Shown: positions 28,367-37,498 of the stretch, one piece after another | How the letters are laid out: the number at the start of each line of letters is the position of its first letter | Position numbering within the stretch: position 1 is the first letter of the stretch | Assembly: GCA_943787435.1 (NCBI GenBank) | Contig: CALSMK010000018.1 | Location: 1 to 53,487, forward strand | DNA: 53,487 nt | Origin: an uncultured Flavobacteriales bacterium | GTDB lineage: Bacteria > Bacteroidota > Bacteroidia > Flavobacteriales_D > Sanyastnellaceae | Direction: 5' to 3' | Program-made: the position numbers and the translations under genes | The notes under the pieces: model-generated | What the model was told of the DNA's origin: nothing | The model's input: the letters and a program-made list of their open reading frames with translations, nothing else | The model's database searches: none

Positions 28367-30595
28367 ATGCAGGAGAAAGGTTTAGGGACGTTTGCTGTTT
28401 TCATGACGGCCATCTCGACCATCCTTGGTGCGATCTTGTTTTTGCGATTTGGCTTCGCCGTTGCCCACGTGGGTTTGCTGTGGACCATGGCCATCATCGT
28501 GTTGGGTCATTTGGTGACCATCCCTACAGCGCTTGCTGTCGCTGAGATTGCGACCAATCAAAAAGTGGAGGGAGGAGGAGCCTATTACATGATCAGTCGG
28601 TCATTTGGACTGTCCATCGGAGGCGCCATTGGCATCGCTTTGTTTTTGAGTCAGGCCATCAGCGTGGCATTTTACATCATCGCGTTCACGGTGTCCACCC
28701 GAGACTTGTTGGCTTGGCTGGAGGTCAGCCATGGGGTGGTGGTTCATCCATGGCAGGTGAACTATGGGTTTATGGCCCTCTTGACCCTGCTGATGCTCAC
28801 CAAGGGTGCGCAAGTGGGGGTCAAAGCTTTGTATGGGGTAGTGGCCGTTTTGGTGGTCGCTTTGCTCAGCTTCTTTGCTGGCTCTGGGGAACCACAAGCC
28901 GAACTCGACATTCTGAGAACCATCGATGAGACCCTGTTGACCTCAGATGGTCGCACCATCACACGGTACAGGTTCATCGAGGTGTTCACTTTTATTTTCC
29001 CAGCATTTACCGGCATTGCGGCAGGTTTGGGGTTGAGCGGAGATTTGAAGGAGCCCGCCAAGGCCATCCCCCGCGGTACACTTTGGGCGACCATGGTGGG
29101 GATTGTGGTGTACATCGCTGTGGCCTTGAAATTCTGGGTCAGCGCATCGCCCGAACAGTTGGCTTCAGACCAACTCTATATGGAGGCCATCGCCATTTGG
29201 CCTCCGCTGATTCCATTGGGATTGGCAGCAGCAGCGGTGTCCAGTGCCCTTGGCAGTGTCATCATCGCGCCCAGAACCTTGCAAGCACTGGCCTTGGATC
29301 GAATCTTTCCCAAGGCCATCGGCCTTCGGTTGAAGCGCGGAAGGAAGTCTGACAACGAGCCCGTGGTGGCCAGCATTGTGACCTGCGTCATTGGTTTCTT
29401 CTTTGTGTCACTTGGCGACATCAACGCCGTGGCGGAAATCATATCCATGTTCTTCATGGTGACTTATGGCGCCATTTGTCTGGTGAGTCTGTTCGAGCAT
29501 TTTGCAGCCAGTCCCAGCTATCGGCCGACTTTCCGTTCTCACTGGCTCTTGAGTTTGGTGGGGGCAGTGACTTGTTTCTACCTGATGTTCTTGATGAACT
29601 TCAGCTATGCATTGGGCAGCCTCATCATCATGGGGGCCATTTATGCGGGGTTGTCCCGTCGAGGCGAGCGCGGAATGGTGGCTTTGTTCAGGGGCATGTT
29701 GTTCCAGTTGAGCCGCTACTTGCAGCTGACCCTTCAGCGTAGGGACCGGGCTGAGTTGGACAGAAAGGATTGGAGGCCCATGGTGCTCGGAGTCAGTCGG
29801 GACACTTTCCGGAGACCTGGAGCATTTGACATGGTGCGGTGGTTGGCCCATCGCCAAGGTTTTGGCACTTATGTCCATCTCATTGAAGGCCGATTGGATT
29901 CACGCACTTTCCGCAGCTCCATCCGAGCCAAGCAAGGGTTGGCCGACATGGGCAGGGCGGTTAAAAGTCGCGTGAGCATGTCCACCATCGTGTCGCCTTC
30001 CTACACTTCCGCCATTGCCCAATGTGTCCAACTGCCGGGAATCAGTGGGCAAGGGAACAATGCGATCTTGTTGGAATACATCGATGAGCAGCCTCAAAGT
30101 GCCCAAGAGTTGGTGGCCAACTACGATTTGCTGCGGGGCTCGCAATTGGACCTCTGCTTGCTTCGGTCCAGCTTCCGGGGATTTGGAGAGAGAAGGGCCT
30201 TGCACGTTTGGATCACTCCCGAAGACTCAGCCAATGCAAACCTGATGATTTTGATGGCGTACGTCCTTCAGGGGCATCCCGATTGGAGGGATTCCCACAT
30301 TCAGGTGTTCTCCATCTACAGAGACGGTGACCGAGCCATCAAAGAACAGGCACTTCGCGATCTGGTTCAGGCAGGACGTGTCCCCGTGAGTCAGCAGAAC
30401 ATTGAGATGGTGGAGGAGATGCCGGGTGACCAGCGCGAAATGCTCATCGATGAGCGAAGCAAGTTTGCAGACCTCACCTTCATCGGCTTCAACGACGCTG
30501 ACATCCGCAAGGAGGGGGTGGGCATTTTTGAAGCGCATCATGGGATTGGCAACATTCTGTTTGTGGATGCCCACGACGAAATTGCCTTGGATTGA
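28367..30595 (+). CDS. SLC12-type cation-chloride cotransporter / APC superfamily permease
   Basis: A 742-residue inner-membrane transporter. The N-terminal 12-helix domain (residues about 1-440) has LGTFAVFMTAISTILGAILF, VEGGGAYYMISRSFGLSIGG (the G-G-A-Y-Y motif of the Na-K-Cl cotransporter group), FPAFTGIAAGLGLSGDLKEP and RTLQALALDRIFPKAIG. The last 300 residues are cytoplasmic and show the SLC12 C-terminal fold (HLIEGRLDSRTFRSSIRAKQ ... MLIDERSKFADLTFIGF). Bacterial members are poorly characterised; ion specificity is open. aroQ follows 7 bp after the stop and is probably co-transcribed. Confidence 0.85.
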   Translation: MQEKGLGTFAVFMTAISTILGAILFLRFGFAVAHVGLLWTMAIIVLGHLVTIPTALAVAEIATNQKVEGGGAYYMISRSFGLSIGGAIGIALFLSQAISVAFYIIAFTVSTRDLLAWLEVSHGVVVHPWQVNYGFMALLTLLMLTKGAQVGVKALYGVVAVLVVALLSFFAGSGEPQAELDILRTIDETLLTSDGRTITRYRFIEVFTFIFPAFTGIAAGLGLSGDLKEPAKAIPRGTLWATMVGIVVYIAVALKFWVSASPEQLASDQLYMEAIAIWPPLIPLGLAAAAVSSALGSVIIAPRTLQALALDRIFPKAIGLRLKRGRKSDNEPVVASIVTCVIGFFFVSLGDINAVAEIISMFFMVTYGAICLVSLFEHFAASPSYRPTFRSHWLLSLVGAVTCFYLMFLMNFSYALGSLIIMGAIYAGLSRRGERGMVALFRGMLFQLSRYLQLTLQRRDRAELDRKDWRPMVLGVSRDTFRRPGAFDMVRWLAHRQGFGTYVHLIEGRLDSRTFRSSIRAKQGLADMGRAVKSRVSMSTIVSPSYTSAIAQCVQLPGISGQGNNAILLEYIDEQPQSAQELVANYDLLRGSQLDLCLLRSSFRGFGERRALHVWITPEDSANANLMILMAYVLQGHPDWRDSHIQVFSIYRDGDRAIKEQALRDLVQAGRVPVSQQNIEMVEEMPGDQREMLIDERSKFADLTFIGFNDADIRKEGVGIFEAHHGIGNILFVDAHDEIALD

Positions 30596-30602
30596 ACCCG
30601 CC

Positions 30603-31040
30603 ATGATCAAACATTACCACATCGTGAATGGCCCCAACCTCAATTTGTTGGGCACCAGGGAGCCGGAGAAATATGGCCAGTCCTCCTTCGAGGCGCACCT
30701 AGAAGCCATGCGGACAGCCTTTCCCGAGGTGGAGATTGGCTACCATCAATCGAATGTGGAAGGGGAGTTGATTGATCATTTGCATGCCATCGGTTTTGAG
30801 TCGGCAGGCATTGTCATCAATGCAGGAGGCTATACACACACTTCGGTTGCGCTGAGGGACGCGATTGCTGCCATTTCTTCTCCCGTTGTGGAGGTGCACA
30901 TCACCAATGTCTACGCCCGGGAAGAATTTCGAAGAACCAGCTTGCTTAGCCCTGTGTGCCTCGGGGTGATTTGTGGTTTGGGCCTCGAGGGCTATGCAGC
31001 AGGGCTCAGGGCCCTCATTCTCCGAGAGGGAGATTCCTGA
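30603..31040 (+). CDS. aroQ: Type II 3-dehydroquinate dehydratase
   Basis: Third step of the shikimate pathway: 3-dehydroquinate to 3-dehydroshikimate. The 145-residue length is typical for the dodecameric type II enzyme. Conserved motifs: NGPNLNLLGTREPEKYG with the active-site tyrosine and arginine, HQSNVEGELIDHLH, INAGGYTHTSVALRDA, and VEVHITNVYAREEFRRTS with the catalytic histidine. Start at ATG 30603, 7 bp after the transporter gene. Confidence 0.96.
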   Translation: MIKHYHIVNGPNLNLLGTREPEKYGQSSFEAHLEAMRTAFPEVEIGYHQSNVEGELIDHLHAIGFESAGIVINAGGYTHTSVALRDAIAAISSPVVEVHITNVYAREEFRRTSLLSPVCLGVICGLGLEGYAAGLRALILREGDS

Positions 31041-31050
31041 TTCAGGAATC
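31032..31050. repeat. Perfect 19-bp palindrome covering two convergent stop codons
   Basis: Nine-base arms GATTCCTGA and TCAGGAATC around a central T. The TGA of aroQ ends the left arm and the TGA of the opposite gene ends the right arm. It could form a short hairpin in either transcript; there is no T run, so it is not a standard terminator. Confidence 0.7.
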
Positions 31051-31635
31051 GGAGGCCTTTGAAGACAAACGTTTGCAGGCTCCGGCCATCATTTTCAGCA
31101 ATGCGTTGGCGTCTTTTTCGCTGAGTTGTTTGCCCATCACCATGGTGCGTTTTCCTGCATCAAACTGCAGCGTTTCTCCGCCCAATGACCAGAAGGCCCT
31201 TTCGAAGGTTCGAAGGATTTGCTGCGGGTTTTCTTGGATTCGCTTGGGCGCATTGTAGCTGCCATGGGCAAAAAAGTCAGGCAGACCGCGCTGACCAAAT
31301 GCCAAGGCGATGGACATGCCTTTTCTGTTCACCACAATGACTTCTTTGCCACGTCGTCTCCACATCCAAACCTTTCCAATTCGAAAGGCGAAAAAGGCCC
31401 AGAATGCGCTGTAAATCGCGTAGCCAATGCCGGCATTGCCTTGTGTGGGTTCTTGCGTCCAGAAATAAAGCACCACAGCCTCCAAGCTCAACCAAAGCAG
31501 GAGCCAGATGGAGAGCAAAGACATCTGTCCGGCAGGAATGCCTTGCTCGATGGTCACCTTCAAGGTGTTGTCATCCTGCTCAAACAGAATGCGATCACCG
31601 ATGCGCCCCTCTTTGATTCGGGTCTTAGATCCCAT
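31042..31635 (-). CDS. Membrane protein with two helices, unknown function
   Basis: A 197-residue protein. Two hydrophobic segments at about 40-60 (SLLSIWLLLWLSLEAVVLYF) and 70-90 (GIGYAIYSAFWAFFAFRIG) are followed by a soluble domain with beta strands (KEVIVVNRKGMSIALAFGQRG) that resembles a PH-like membrane protein layout. It ends in a basic helix. Its ATG shares one base with the bshA stop (TGATG), so it is the last gene of the lon-porQ-cmk unit. The name of the family is not known to me. Confidence 0.65.
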   Translation of the reverse strand: MGSKTRIKEGRIGDRILFEQDDNTLKVTIEQGIPAGQMSLLSIWLLLWLSLEAVVLYFWTQEPTQGNAGIGYAIYSAFWAFFAFRIGKVWMWRRRGKEVIVVNRKGMSIALAFGQRGLPDFFAHGSYNAPKRIQENPQQILRTFERAFWSLGGETLQFDAGKRTMVMGKQLSEKDANALLKMMAGACKRLSSKASDS

Positions 31636-32768
31636 CAGTTGGTGGCTTGCGGAGTGAGAATGCCTTCGTAAGCCTTGAGGTATGCAGGCAACACCTTGTC
31701 GATGTGGAATGCCGAAGCCCGCGATCTGGCCTGTTCCCTGAACCGCTCCAAGTGCTCGGGGTCCAAAAGGAATTCGGCGTGATCGGCCATTTTTTCGATG
31801 TCGCCAACCGGAGCCAGCATTCCGCTCACTCCATGACGAATCACCTCAGGAAGGCCTCCGGCCTCAGTGGCCACAACTGGAACGCCACAGGCCATGGCCT
31901 CCAGGGCGGCCAAACCAAAACTCTCACTTTCAGAAGGAAGCAAGAACAGGTCAGCTATGGCCAAGGCTTCCAAGGGGTTTTTCAATTTCCCGAGGAAGGT
32001 GACGCGTTCACCGACGCCCAATTCTCGGGCCAATCTCTCGGCGGCAGGCCTGTCGGGGCCATCGCCCACCATCATGAGTCTGGCCGGCCTGCGCTTGGAC
32101 AAAAGGGCGAAAGTCTCGATCACATCTTGAACCCGTTTGACGGGCCGGAAGTTGGAAATGTGACAAATCAGTGATTCGTTTTCCGATGCGAAATCCGCAC
32201 GATTGTGCACCCCTTCGAGGTTCATGAAATGCGTGGGGCAGATGAAATTTGGGATCACCTCGATGTCGGTGTTGATGCCAAATAGCTTGTAGGTGTCGCT
32301 CCTGAGGCTTGAGCTCACGGCCGTTACGGCATCGCTTTGGTTGATGGCAAAGGAGATGACCGGTTCGAAGCTGGGATCCTTTCCCAGCAGGGTAATGTCG
32401 GTTCCGTGCAACGTAGTGATGACGGGCAGGTGGTGTCCGCCAGACTCTAAAATTCGCTTGGCGGTGTATGCGCTGGAAGCATGCGGAATGGCATAGTGGA
32501 CGTGAAGCAGGTCGAGTTTTTGCTGCCGGGCCACCTCCACCATTTTGGATGCGAGAACCAGTTCGTACGGGGGGTAGTCAAACAGGGGGTAGTTTGAAAT
32601 CCGAACTTCGTGGTAGTACACATTGGGCCGGAAGCTGCCCAGCCGCACAGGCTGATCGTAGGTAATGAAGTGCACTTCATGGCCTTGAGCCGCCAATGCT
32701 TTCCCCAGTTCCGTCGCCACGACTCCACTTCCCCCGAAGGTGGGGTAGCACACCATTCCTACACGCAT
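31635..32768 (-). CDS. bshA: N-acetyl-alpha-D-glucosaminyl L-malate synthase
   Basis: First enzyme of bacillithiol synthesis: joins UDP-GlcNAc and L-malate. This GT4 glycosyltransferase has 377 residues. Motifs: MRVGMVCYPTFGGSGVVATELG at the start, HVHYAIPHASSAYTA, TTLHGTDITLLGKDP (catalytic region), HISNFRPVKRVQDVIETF, and the nucleotide-sugar site LPSESESFGLAALEAMACGVPVVA. The BshA-specific N-terminus and spacing separate it from other GT4 enzymes. It lies 9 bp after the GH3 fusion gene. bshB and bshC are not in the window. Confidence 0.93.
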   Translation of the reverse strand: MRVGMVCYPTFGGSGVVATELGKALAAQGHEVHFITYDQPVRLGSFRPNVYYHEVRISNYPLFDYPPYELVLASKMVEVARQQKLDLLHVHYAIPHASSAYTAKRILESGGHHLPVITTLHGTDITLLGKDPSFEPVISFAINQSDAVTAVSSSLRSDTYKLFGINTDIEVIPNFICPTHFMNLEGVHNRADFASENESLICHISNFRPVKRVQDVIETFALLSKRRPARLMMVGDGPDRPAAERLARELGVGERVTFLGKLKNPLEALAIADLFLLPSESESFGLAALEAMACGVPVVATEAGGLPEVIRHGVSGMLAPVGDIEKMADHAEFLLDPEHLERFREQARSRASAFHIDKVLPAYLKAYEGILTPQATN

Positions 32769-32777
32769 GATTCGAAT

Positions 32778-35762
32778 TTAATGTGGTGTGGGAGGTTTTG
32801 GAGCCTCCTGCTGCGATTCATTGAAACGCCCAGGAACAGAAAGGCTTTCTTGGACGATGGCCAGGGCTTTGGTGCGGATGTCTTCGTTGATGAGCTTACG
32901 GTTTTCGGCATCCGGACAAATTCGGTTGCTCAAAAAGACCATGGTCCAACCCGCTTCAGGGTCTGTCCAAGCCAAGGTGCCAGTGAAGCCACTGTGTCCA
33001 AAACTTGACCAACCGCCTGCATTTCCGCTGGCTCCGGTGTTCGGTTCCAGCCCAGGCTTGTCCCAGCCAATCCCCCTGCGGTTGTCTTCTTCGGGGAAAG
33101 CCCTTTGTGTGAACGTCTCCATGGTTTCATCCCGAATGAGTTCAACTCCATTGAGAGATCCGCCCTTGCGCATGACCTCCATTAAAAGAGCGAGATCGTG
33201 GGCGTCTGAAAACAGCCCCGCATGTCCGCCAACACCTCCCATCATGGCCGCTCCAGGGTCATGTACTGTGCCCCGCACATGGGTTTTTCTAAACAAGGTG
33301 TCGAGTTCCGTAGGGGCCACGTGTTGAAGGTCAGTCCAACCCAGAGGATTGAATCCAATGCGACTCAGGTTCAACGGGGCATAAATCAAACTGTCCGCCA
33401 ACTGATCCATGCTAAGTTTCCATTGGTGTTCAAGGATGTCTTGAAGCAAATAGTAACCCAAGTCGCTGTAGCGGTAGTGACCCGGAGGTTTGGGTTCTGT
33501 GGAGCGAATGCGAGTGGCAATGGTGTCGGCCCAGGCGGGGGCCATGCATCGATCATCGCACAATGGCACCCAATCCAACATGGGGGTGTCCGCATCGGCC
33601 AACCCGAGTCCTGTCGAGTCATCGTGGGCAATGAGGTCCAGGTAAAATGGAATCCAAGCGGGCATCCCAGAGCGGTGAGCGAGCAGGTCTTTGATGGTCC
33701 GCCGCCCAAGCTCGGGGTGGAGCGGAGCCTTGGGGTCTTCGGGAATCAATTCCGACAATGGGGCATTCAAATCCAGCAGCCCACGCTCCACCGCCATCAT
33801 GGTGAGCAGAGTGGTGGAGGCCACTTTGGTGATGGAAGCCAAATCGTAAACGTGGTGACGTTGAACCGGGGTTTTCTGCTCATCGCCCAAGTGCCCATGA
33901 CAGCCGTCGTAGCGGATGGAGTCGTCGGCCACGACCAGAATGCGCAAGCCAGGAGCAGCTTCCATGTCAAGGGCCGCCTCCGAAAGGCTGTCCAGTCGAA
34001 CCTTCATTGCCGTTGCTGAGGAATTGGGCTGTGCGCGGGGCAGCTTGAATGAACGTGTTGGTGTGCCTTGTCCCGATGTCCATGGGGCCACATCCACGGG
34101 AAGGGTGCCCAGGGCTGAGCCCTCGCCCAGCCAAGCTTCGGCCGCAGCCACCTGCGTGAGCGGGTCCTCGTGATAGGCGAGCATCCAAGAAATGGAGGCC
34201 AAATTGGGCAGCAGGCCAAGTGCGTAAGGACTCGTGAATAACGTGACACCAAAGTTGACGTTGGTGCGTTCTAAGCCCTCCAACAAATCGCCGGCTCCAA
34301 TGGGCAACCCAAACCGCCTCGAAGGGCGATTGCTTTCGTCCACAAAAGCCAACAGAACTTGGTCGACCCCTCGGGTTTGATCCAAGATGGAAAGGACGAC
34401 CGATTCGGTGAGCTGTGATTTTCCGTGCCTCACCACGAGGGAGTTAGGCAGGGCCAATTTGATGCGGTCTTCTAGACCGGAAGCCGGGTTGCCAATGATC
34501 ACCAATGCCGTGCTATTCTCCGGACGCAGTGGTCGGACTGGCCCCAAAAAGGTCAGCATGGCCTGCCTCAACTCCCGCTGCAATTGGTTCTGGTTTGGCC
34601 CAGTTAATTTGGGTGGGTTGCTTTGGCTGGCCCATTGCTTGGCGAGCAGGATTTTCAAGCAAGCCTCGTTCACACGAGAAGTGTCCAACCGGCCATCTCC
34701 GAGGGCAGCACTCAGGCTGTCGATCACCAAGTCTGGGCGAGAAGGAAACAGCAAGATGTCGTTTCCGGCTTGAAGCGCTTTGATTTCTCGCGTTCCCGGT
34801 GGAACGGGCTCAGCCACTCCCGCCATGCCCAGCGCATCGGTGATGACCAGGCCTTCAAAGCCCAAGGAGTCGATGAGCAAAGACTGAACAACCCTCGGAG
34901 AAAGGGAGGTGGGGAGACCGGAGGTGGAGTCCAAAGCCGGCACCGACAGGTGGGCTGTCATCACACCTTCGACTCCACCGTGAATGAGGGTGCGGAAGGG
35001 GGGGAGTTCCACGGTGGAGAGCGTGGTGCTGTCGGACAGAATCAGCGGCAGGGCCAAGTGCGAGTCCAAATCGGCATCGCCATGACCGGGAAAGTGTTTG
35101 GCCACAGCCAAGACGCCCGATTCGCGCAGGCCTTCTGCCCAAGCCAGTGCGTGGGCCCCAACGGCTTCAGGGTCAGACCCAAAAGACCGGTTTCCAATCA
35201 CGGGGTTGGCGGGGTTGCTGTTCACATCCACCACTGGAGCAAAGTCCATATGGATGCCCAAGTCTCGCAATTCTTGGCCTGCGAGGACCGCAGAAGAGCG
35301 GACCAAGTCCAGGTTCTCAATGGCACCAAGGGCCATGGCTTTCGGCCATTTCAGTCCATCCGGCAATCGCATGGCCGATCCCCACTCTGCGTCCATCGCT
35401 GTCAGAAGGTGAATCCCTGAGCGTTCAATGGCCAAGCTGTCAAGATGAGCCAAATTCGACCGGGTGGTGGCTTTGTCCCCCTGCATGGCAATGACGCCAC
35501 CTATGCCAAACATGCTGATCCATTCGGCCACTTGTGTCGCACTTTCGGTTTCCCCTGGTTTCGAATACAAGGGGACCATCATCAACTGAGCCATCCGTTC
35601 GGTCATGGACAGCTTGGCCATTTCGCGTTGGGCCAGTTCAAGGTTGCCTTTGAGAAAGGCTGGGCGCGTGGGCGGTTCAACCGGGGAAGGGGAATGCCCA
35701 GAAAGGCATCCGACCAGGCCCAAGGCAAAACCCAAAATGGACAGTTTCAGACGTTCAGCCAT
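32778..35762 (-). CDS. GH3 beta-N-acetylhexosaminidase fused to a beta-lactamase-like serine hydrolase
   Basis: A 994-residue envelope enzyme with a lipoprotein-like N-terminus (LGFALGLVGCLSG, lipobox LVGC). Residues 45-380 are a NagZ-type GH3 domain with the loop KHFPGHGDADLDSH (222-235, catalytic dyad) and the nucleophile aspartate in VITDALGMAG (309). Residues about 390-560 are a GH3 C-terminal-like alpha/beta sandwich. Residues about 600-980 are a class C beta-lactamase/DD-peptidase fold with SITK at about 643-646 (SxxK), YSDLG (YxN position) and GHSGFTG near the end. Likely role: trimming of muropeptides, with both glycan and peptide activities in one chain. The ATG lies inside the end of cmk (8-bp overlap). 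Confidence 0.9.
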   Translation of the reverse strand: MAERLKLSILGFALGLVGCLSGHSPSPVEPPTRPAFLKGNLELAQREMAKLSMTERMAQLMMVPLYSKPGETESATQVAEWISMFGIGGVIAMQGDKATTRSNLAHLDSLAIERSGIHLLTAMDAEWGSAMRLPDGLKWPKAMALGAIENLDLVRSSAVLAGQELRDLGIHMDFAPVVDVNSNPANPVIGNRSFGSDPEAVGAHALAWAEGLRESGVLAVAKHFPGHGDADLDSHLALPLILSDSTTLSTVELPPFRTLIHGGVEGVMTAHLSVPALDSTSGLPTSLSPRVVQSLLIDSLGFEGLVITDALGMAGVAEPVPPGTREIKALQAGNDILLFPSRPDLVIDSLSAALGDGRLDTSRVNEACLKILLAKQWASQSNPPKLTGPNQNQLQRELRQAMLTFLGPVRPLRPENSTALVIIGNPASGLEDRIKLALPNSLVVRHGKSQLTESVVLSILDQTRGVDQVLLAFVDESNRPSRRFGLPIGAGDLLEGLERTNVNFGVTLFTSPYALGLLPNLASISWMLAYHEDPLTQVAAAEAWLGEGSALGTLPVDVAPWTSGQGTPTRSFKLPRAQPNSSATAMKVRLDSLSEAALDMEAAPGLRILVVADDSIRYDGCHGHLGDEQKTPVQRHHVYDLASITKVASTTLLTMMAVERGLLDLNAPLSELIPEDPKAPLHPELGRRTIKDLLAHRSGMPAWIPFYLDLIAHDDSTGLGLADADTPMLDWVPLCDDRCMAPAWADTIATRIRSTEPKPPGHYRYSDLGYYLLQDILEHQWKLSMDQLADSLIYAPLNLSRIGFNPLGWTDLQHVAPTELDTLFRKTHVRGTVHDPGAAMMGGVGGHAGLFSDAHDLALLMEVMRKGGSLNGVELIRDETMETFTQRAFPEEDNRRGIGWDKPGLEPNTGASGNAGGWSSFGHSGFTGTLAWTDPEAGWTMVFLSNRICPDAENRKLINEDIRTKALAIVQESLSVPGRFNESQQEAPKPPTPH

Positions 35763-36447
35763 TCAAGGTGTCCTGAATGATGGCCATCATGTGCTCAAAC
35801 TGCTGTTCTATGGAGAGATCACTGTTGTCAATCACGACTGCATCCTCGGCTTGTTGAAGTGGACTGTGATCTCGGGTGCTGTCAATGCGGTCTCTGTCCT
35901 CCAAATTTTCCCGGACCTCTTCAAAGGAAGTGTCTCTTCCTCTTTTCTGAAGTTCAGTGTGACGCCGACGGCTGCGCGCATCAATGCTGGCCGTCATGAA
36001 AAACTTGACTTCAGAGTCGGGCAAGACCACCGTGCCAATGTCCCGTCCATCCATGACGACACCTCCGCCATCCGCCATGCGCTGCTGGGCCCTGACCAAC
36101 TTGTTCCTCACTTCGGACACTTTGGAAATCACACTGACATGCCGGGACACCTCATGGGTCCTGATTTCTTTTTCTACGTTGCGCCCATTGAGACAAATTT
36201 CACCGCGCCCCGATGCCGGGTTAAAGCGAAAGGTGAGGAAAATGCGGTCCAGGGCTTCAATCAGCGCGTCCACATGGAGTTCGCCATTGCGGTCAATCCA
36301 TTTTTCGCGCAGCGCAAACAAGGTGACCGCTCTGTACATCGCACCTGAGTCGATGTAGAGGTAATTCAATGACTTGGCCAAGCCTTGCGCCAAGGTGCTC
36401 TTTCCTGAGGCGCTGAGGCCGTCGATGGCGATTCGAATGCGTTTCAT
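35755..36447 (-). CDS. cmk: (d)CMP kinase
   Basis: Phosphorylates CMP and dCMP to the diphosphates. A 230-residue protein with Walker A in IDGLSASGKSTLAQGLAK, the CMP-binding DSGAMYRAVTLFAL, VMDGRDIGTVVLPDSEVKFF and the lid region ASIDARSRRRHTELQKRG. Complete and typical in length. It is 10 bp after porQ and overlaps the GH3 fusion gene by 8 bp. The porQ-cmk pair is a well-known Bacteroidota neighbourhood. Confidence 0.95.
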   Translation of the reverse strand: MKRIRIAIDGLSASGKSTLAQGLAKSLNYLYIDSGAMYRAVTLFALREKWIDRNGELHVDALIEALDRIFLTFRFNPASGRGEICLNGRNVEKEIRTHEVSRHVSVISKVSEVRNKLVRAQQRMADGGGVVMDGRDIGTVVLPDSEVKFFMTASIDARSRRRHTELQKRGRDTSFEEVRENLEDRDRIDSTRDHSPLQQAEDAVVIDNSDLSIEQQFEHMMAIIQDTLNG

Positions 36448-36457
36448 GAGGTTTCAG

Positions 36458-37498
36458 TCAGCGGTCGGTCAATCGGGTGCGGATGGCCAAATGGGTGGAG
36501 GCTCCAGCGGTATGATACGTGTTTCGGGCCATAGCCACTTGAAAACGGCGGACTTTAAAATCGATGCCCCATGCAAACCCAGCGGTTCCCGGGGCATTGT
36601 TCAACCTCAACTCCTGTCTGCGGCGGTGGTGATAGCCAAATCGAAATTTTAAACCTGTGCCCAAGTCGAGTTCAGTTCCCACCGCAAGATGGCGAAGCAG
36701 GCGGTCTCCAAAAGCCCAAGTTCCATTGGGCACGGTGTCGCCTGTTAAGGGGTCGATGGAGTCATCGTACAATCCTTCGGGAGAGATGTCCCAATTCTGG
36801 AGCTCATCATAGGTCAACAGAAAGATGAAGGGGGCATTGGCAAAGCCTTTCGACATGGACAATCGAAGGTCAGAGTCAAATCGGCCTGACACATTCGTGC
36901 CCCCAACATTGGTCATTCCTCCCCAAGGGCGCCACAGGGCTGCCAGCCTCAAGTTCCGGTCGTTCCGGAGGTATGTCAAGCCCACATCCACCTGAGAGAA
37001 ACTGGACCTTCTGTCGGCCAGGACACTCTGCCCGAGCCAGATGGATGTTCCCAAAGTCAGGTTCGAATCCAAAGGAAGGGACGCTCCGCTGACCCATGCC
37101 ACGTCTGAAGCGGTGAATTGACCCATCTCGACGCCCGACGCGTCGCGGGTGGTGAAATTGCCAAACCCCAAATTCCGCAGGCCAGTGTGCCACACCCATT
37201 TCCGCTTTTCGGGGCGGCGGGCATATATGGCAGCTGCCTGAGCAGTTCCGGCAAAATGGTCCATGAAACCCAAGTGGAATTGACCGGAATGAGAGGAGTC
37301 CAAGAGGGCAGGTTGAAAGAGTACATCTCCCAAAGCGGCATTCAATGGAGCACCCATACTCTCTGCCGAACCGGCAAACCTGGCCGAAAGGGGCAATTCC
37401 ATCAGCGCAGGCCTCGCTGTTTCTTGGGCCATCGCATGGTCAAGGCCAAAAAACAGAAATGCAGAGGCCATCAGCAGATGGAGGTGGGTTTGGCTCAT
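36458..37498 (-). CDS. porQ: Type IX secretion system protein PorQ
   Basis: An outer-membrane beta-barrel component of the T9SS attachment complex; 346 residues with a signal peptide (HLLMASAFLFFGLDHAMAQ). The start of the mature protein, LMELPLSARFAGSAESMGA, followed by DVLFQPALLDSSHSGQFHLGF, is typical: PorQ proteins begin with a similar PVSARLAALGG-type region. Many amphipathic strands follow, ending RTRLTDR. The ATG overlaps the lon stop by four bases (ATGA). It pairs with the two T9SS cargo proteins in the window. Confidence 0.85.
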   Translation of the reverse strand: MSQTHLHLLMASAFLFFGLDHAMAQETARPALMELPLSARFAGSAESMGAPLNAALGDVLFQPALLDSSHSGQFHLGFMDHFAGTAQAAAIYARRPEKRKWVWHTGLRNLGFGNFTTRDASGVEMGQFTASDVAWVSGASLPLDSNLTLGTSIWLGQSVLADRRSSFSQVDVGLTYLRNDRNLRLAALWRPWGGMTNVGGTNVSGRFDSDLRLSMSKGFANAPFIFLLTYDELQNWDISPEGLYDDSIDPLTGDTVPNGTWAFGDRLLRHLAVGTELDLGTGLKFRFGYHHRRRQELRLNNAPGTAGFAWGIDFKVRRFQVAMARNTYHTAGASTHLAIRTRLTDR

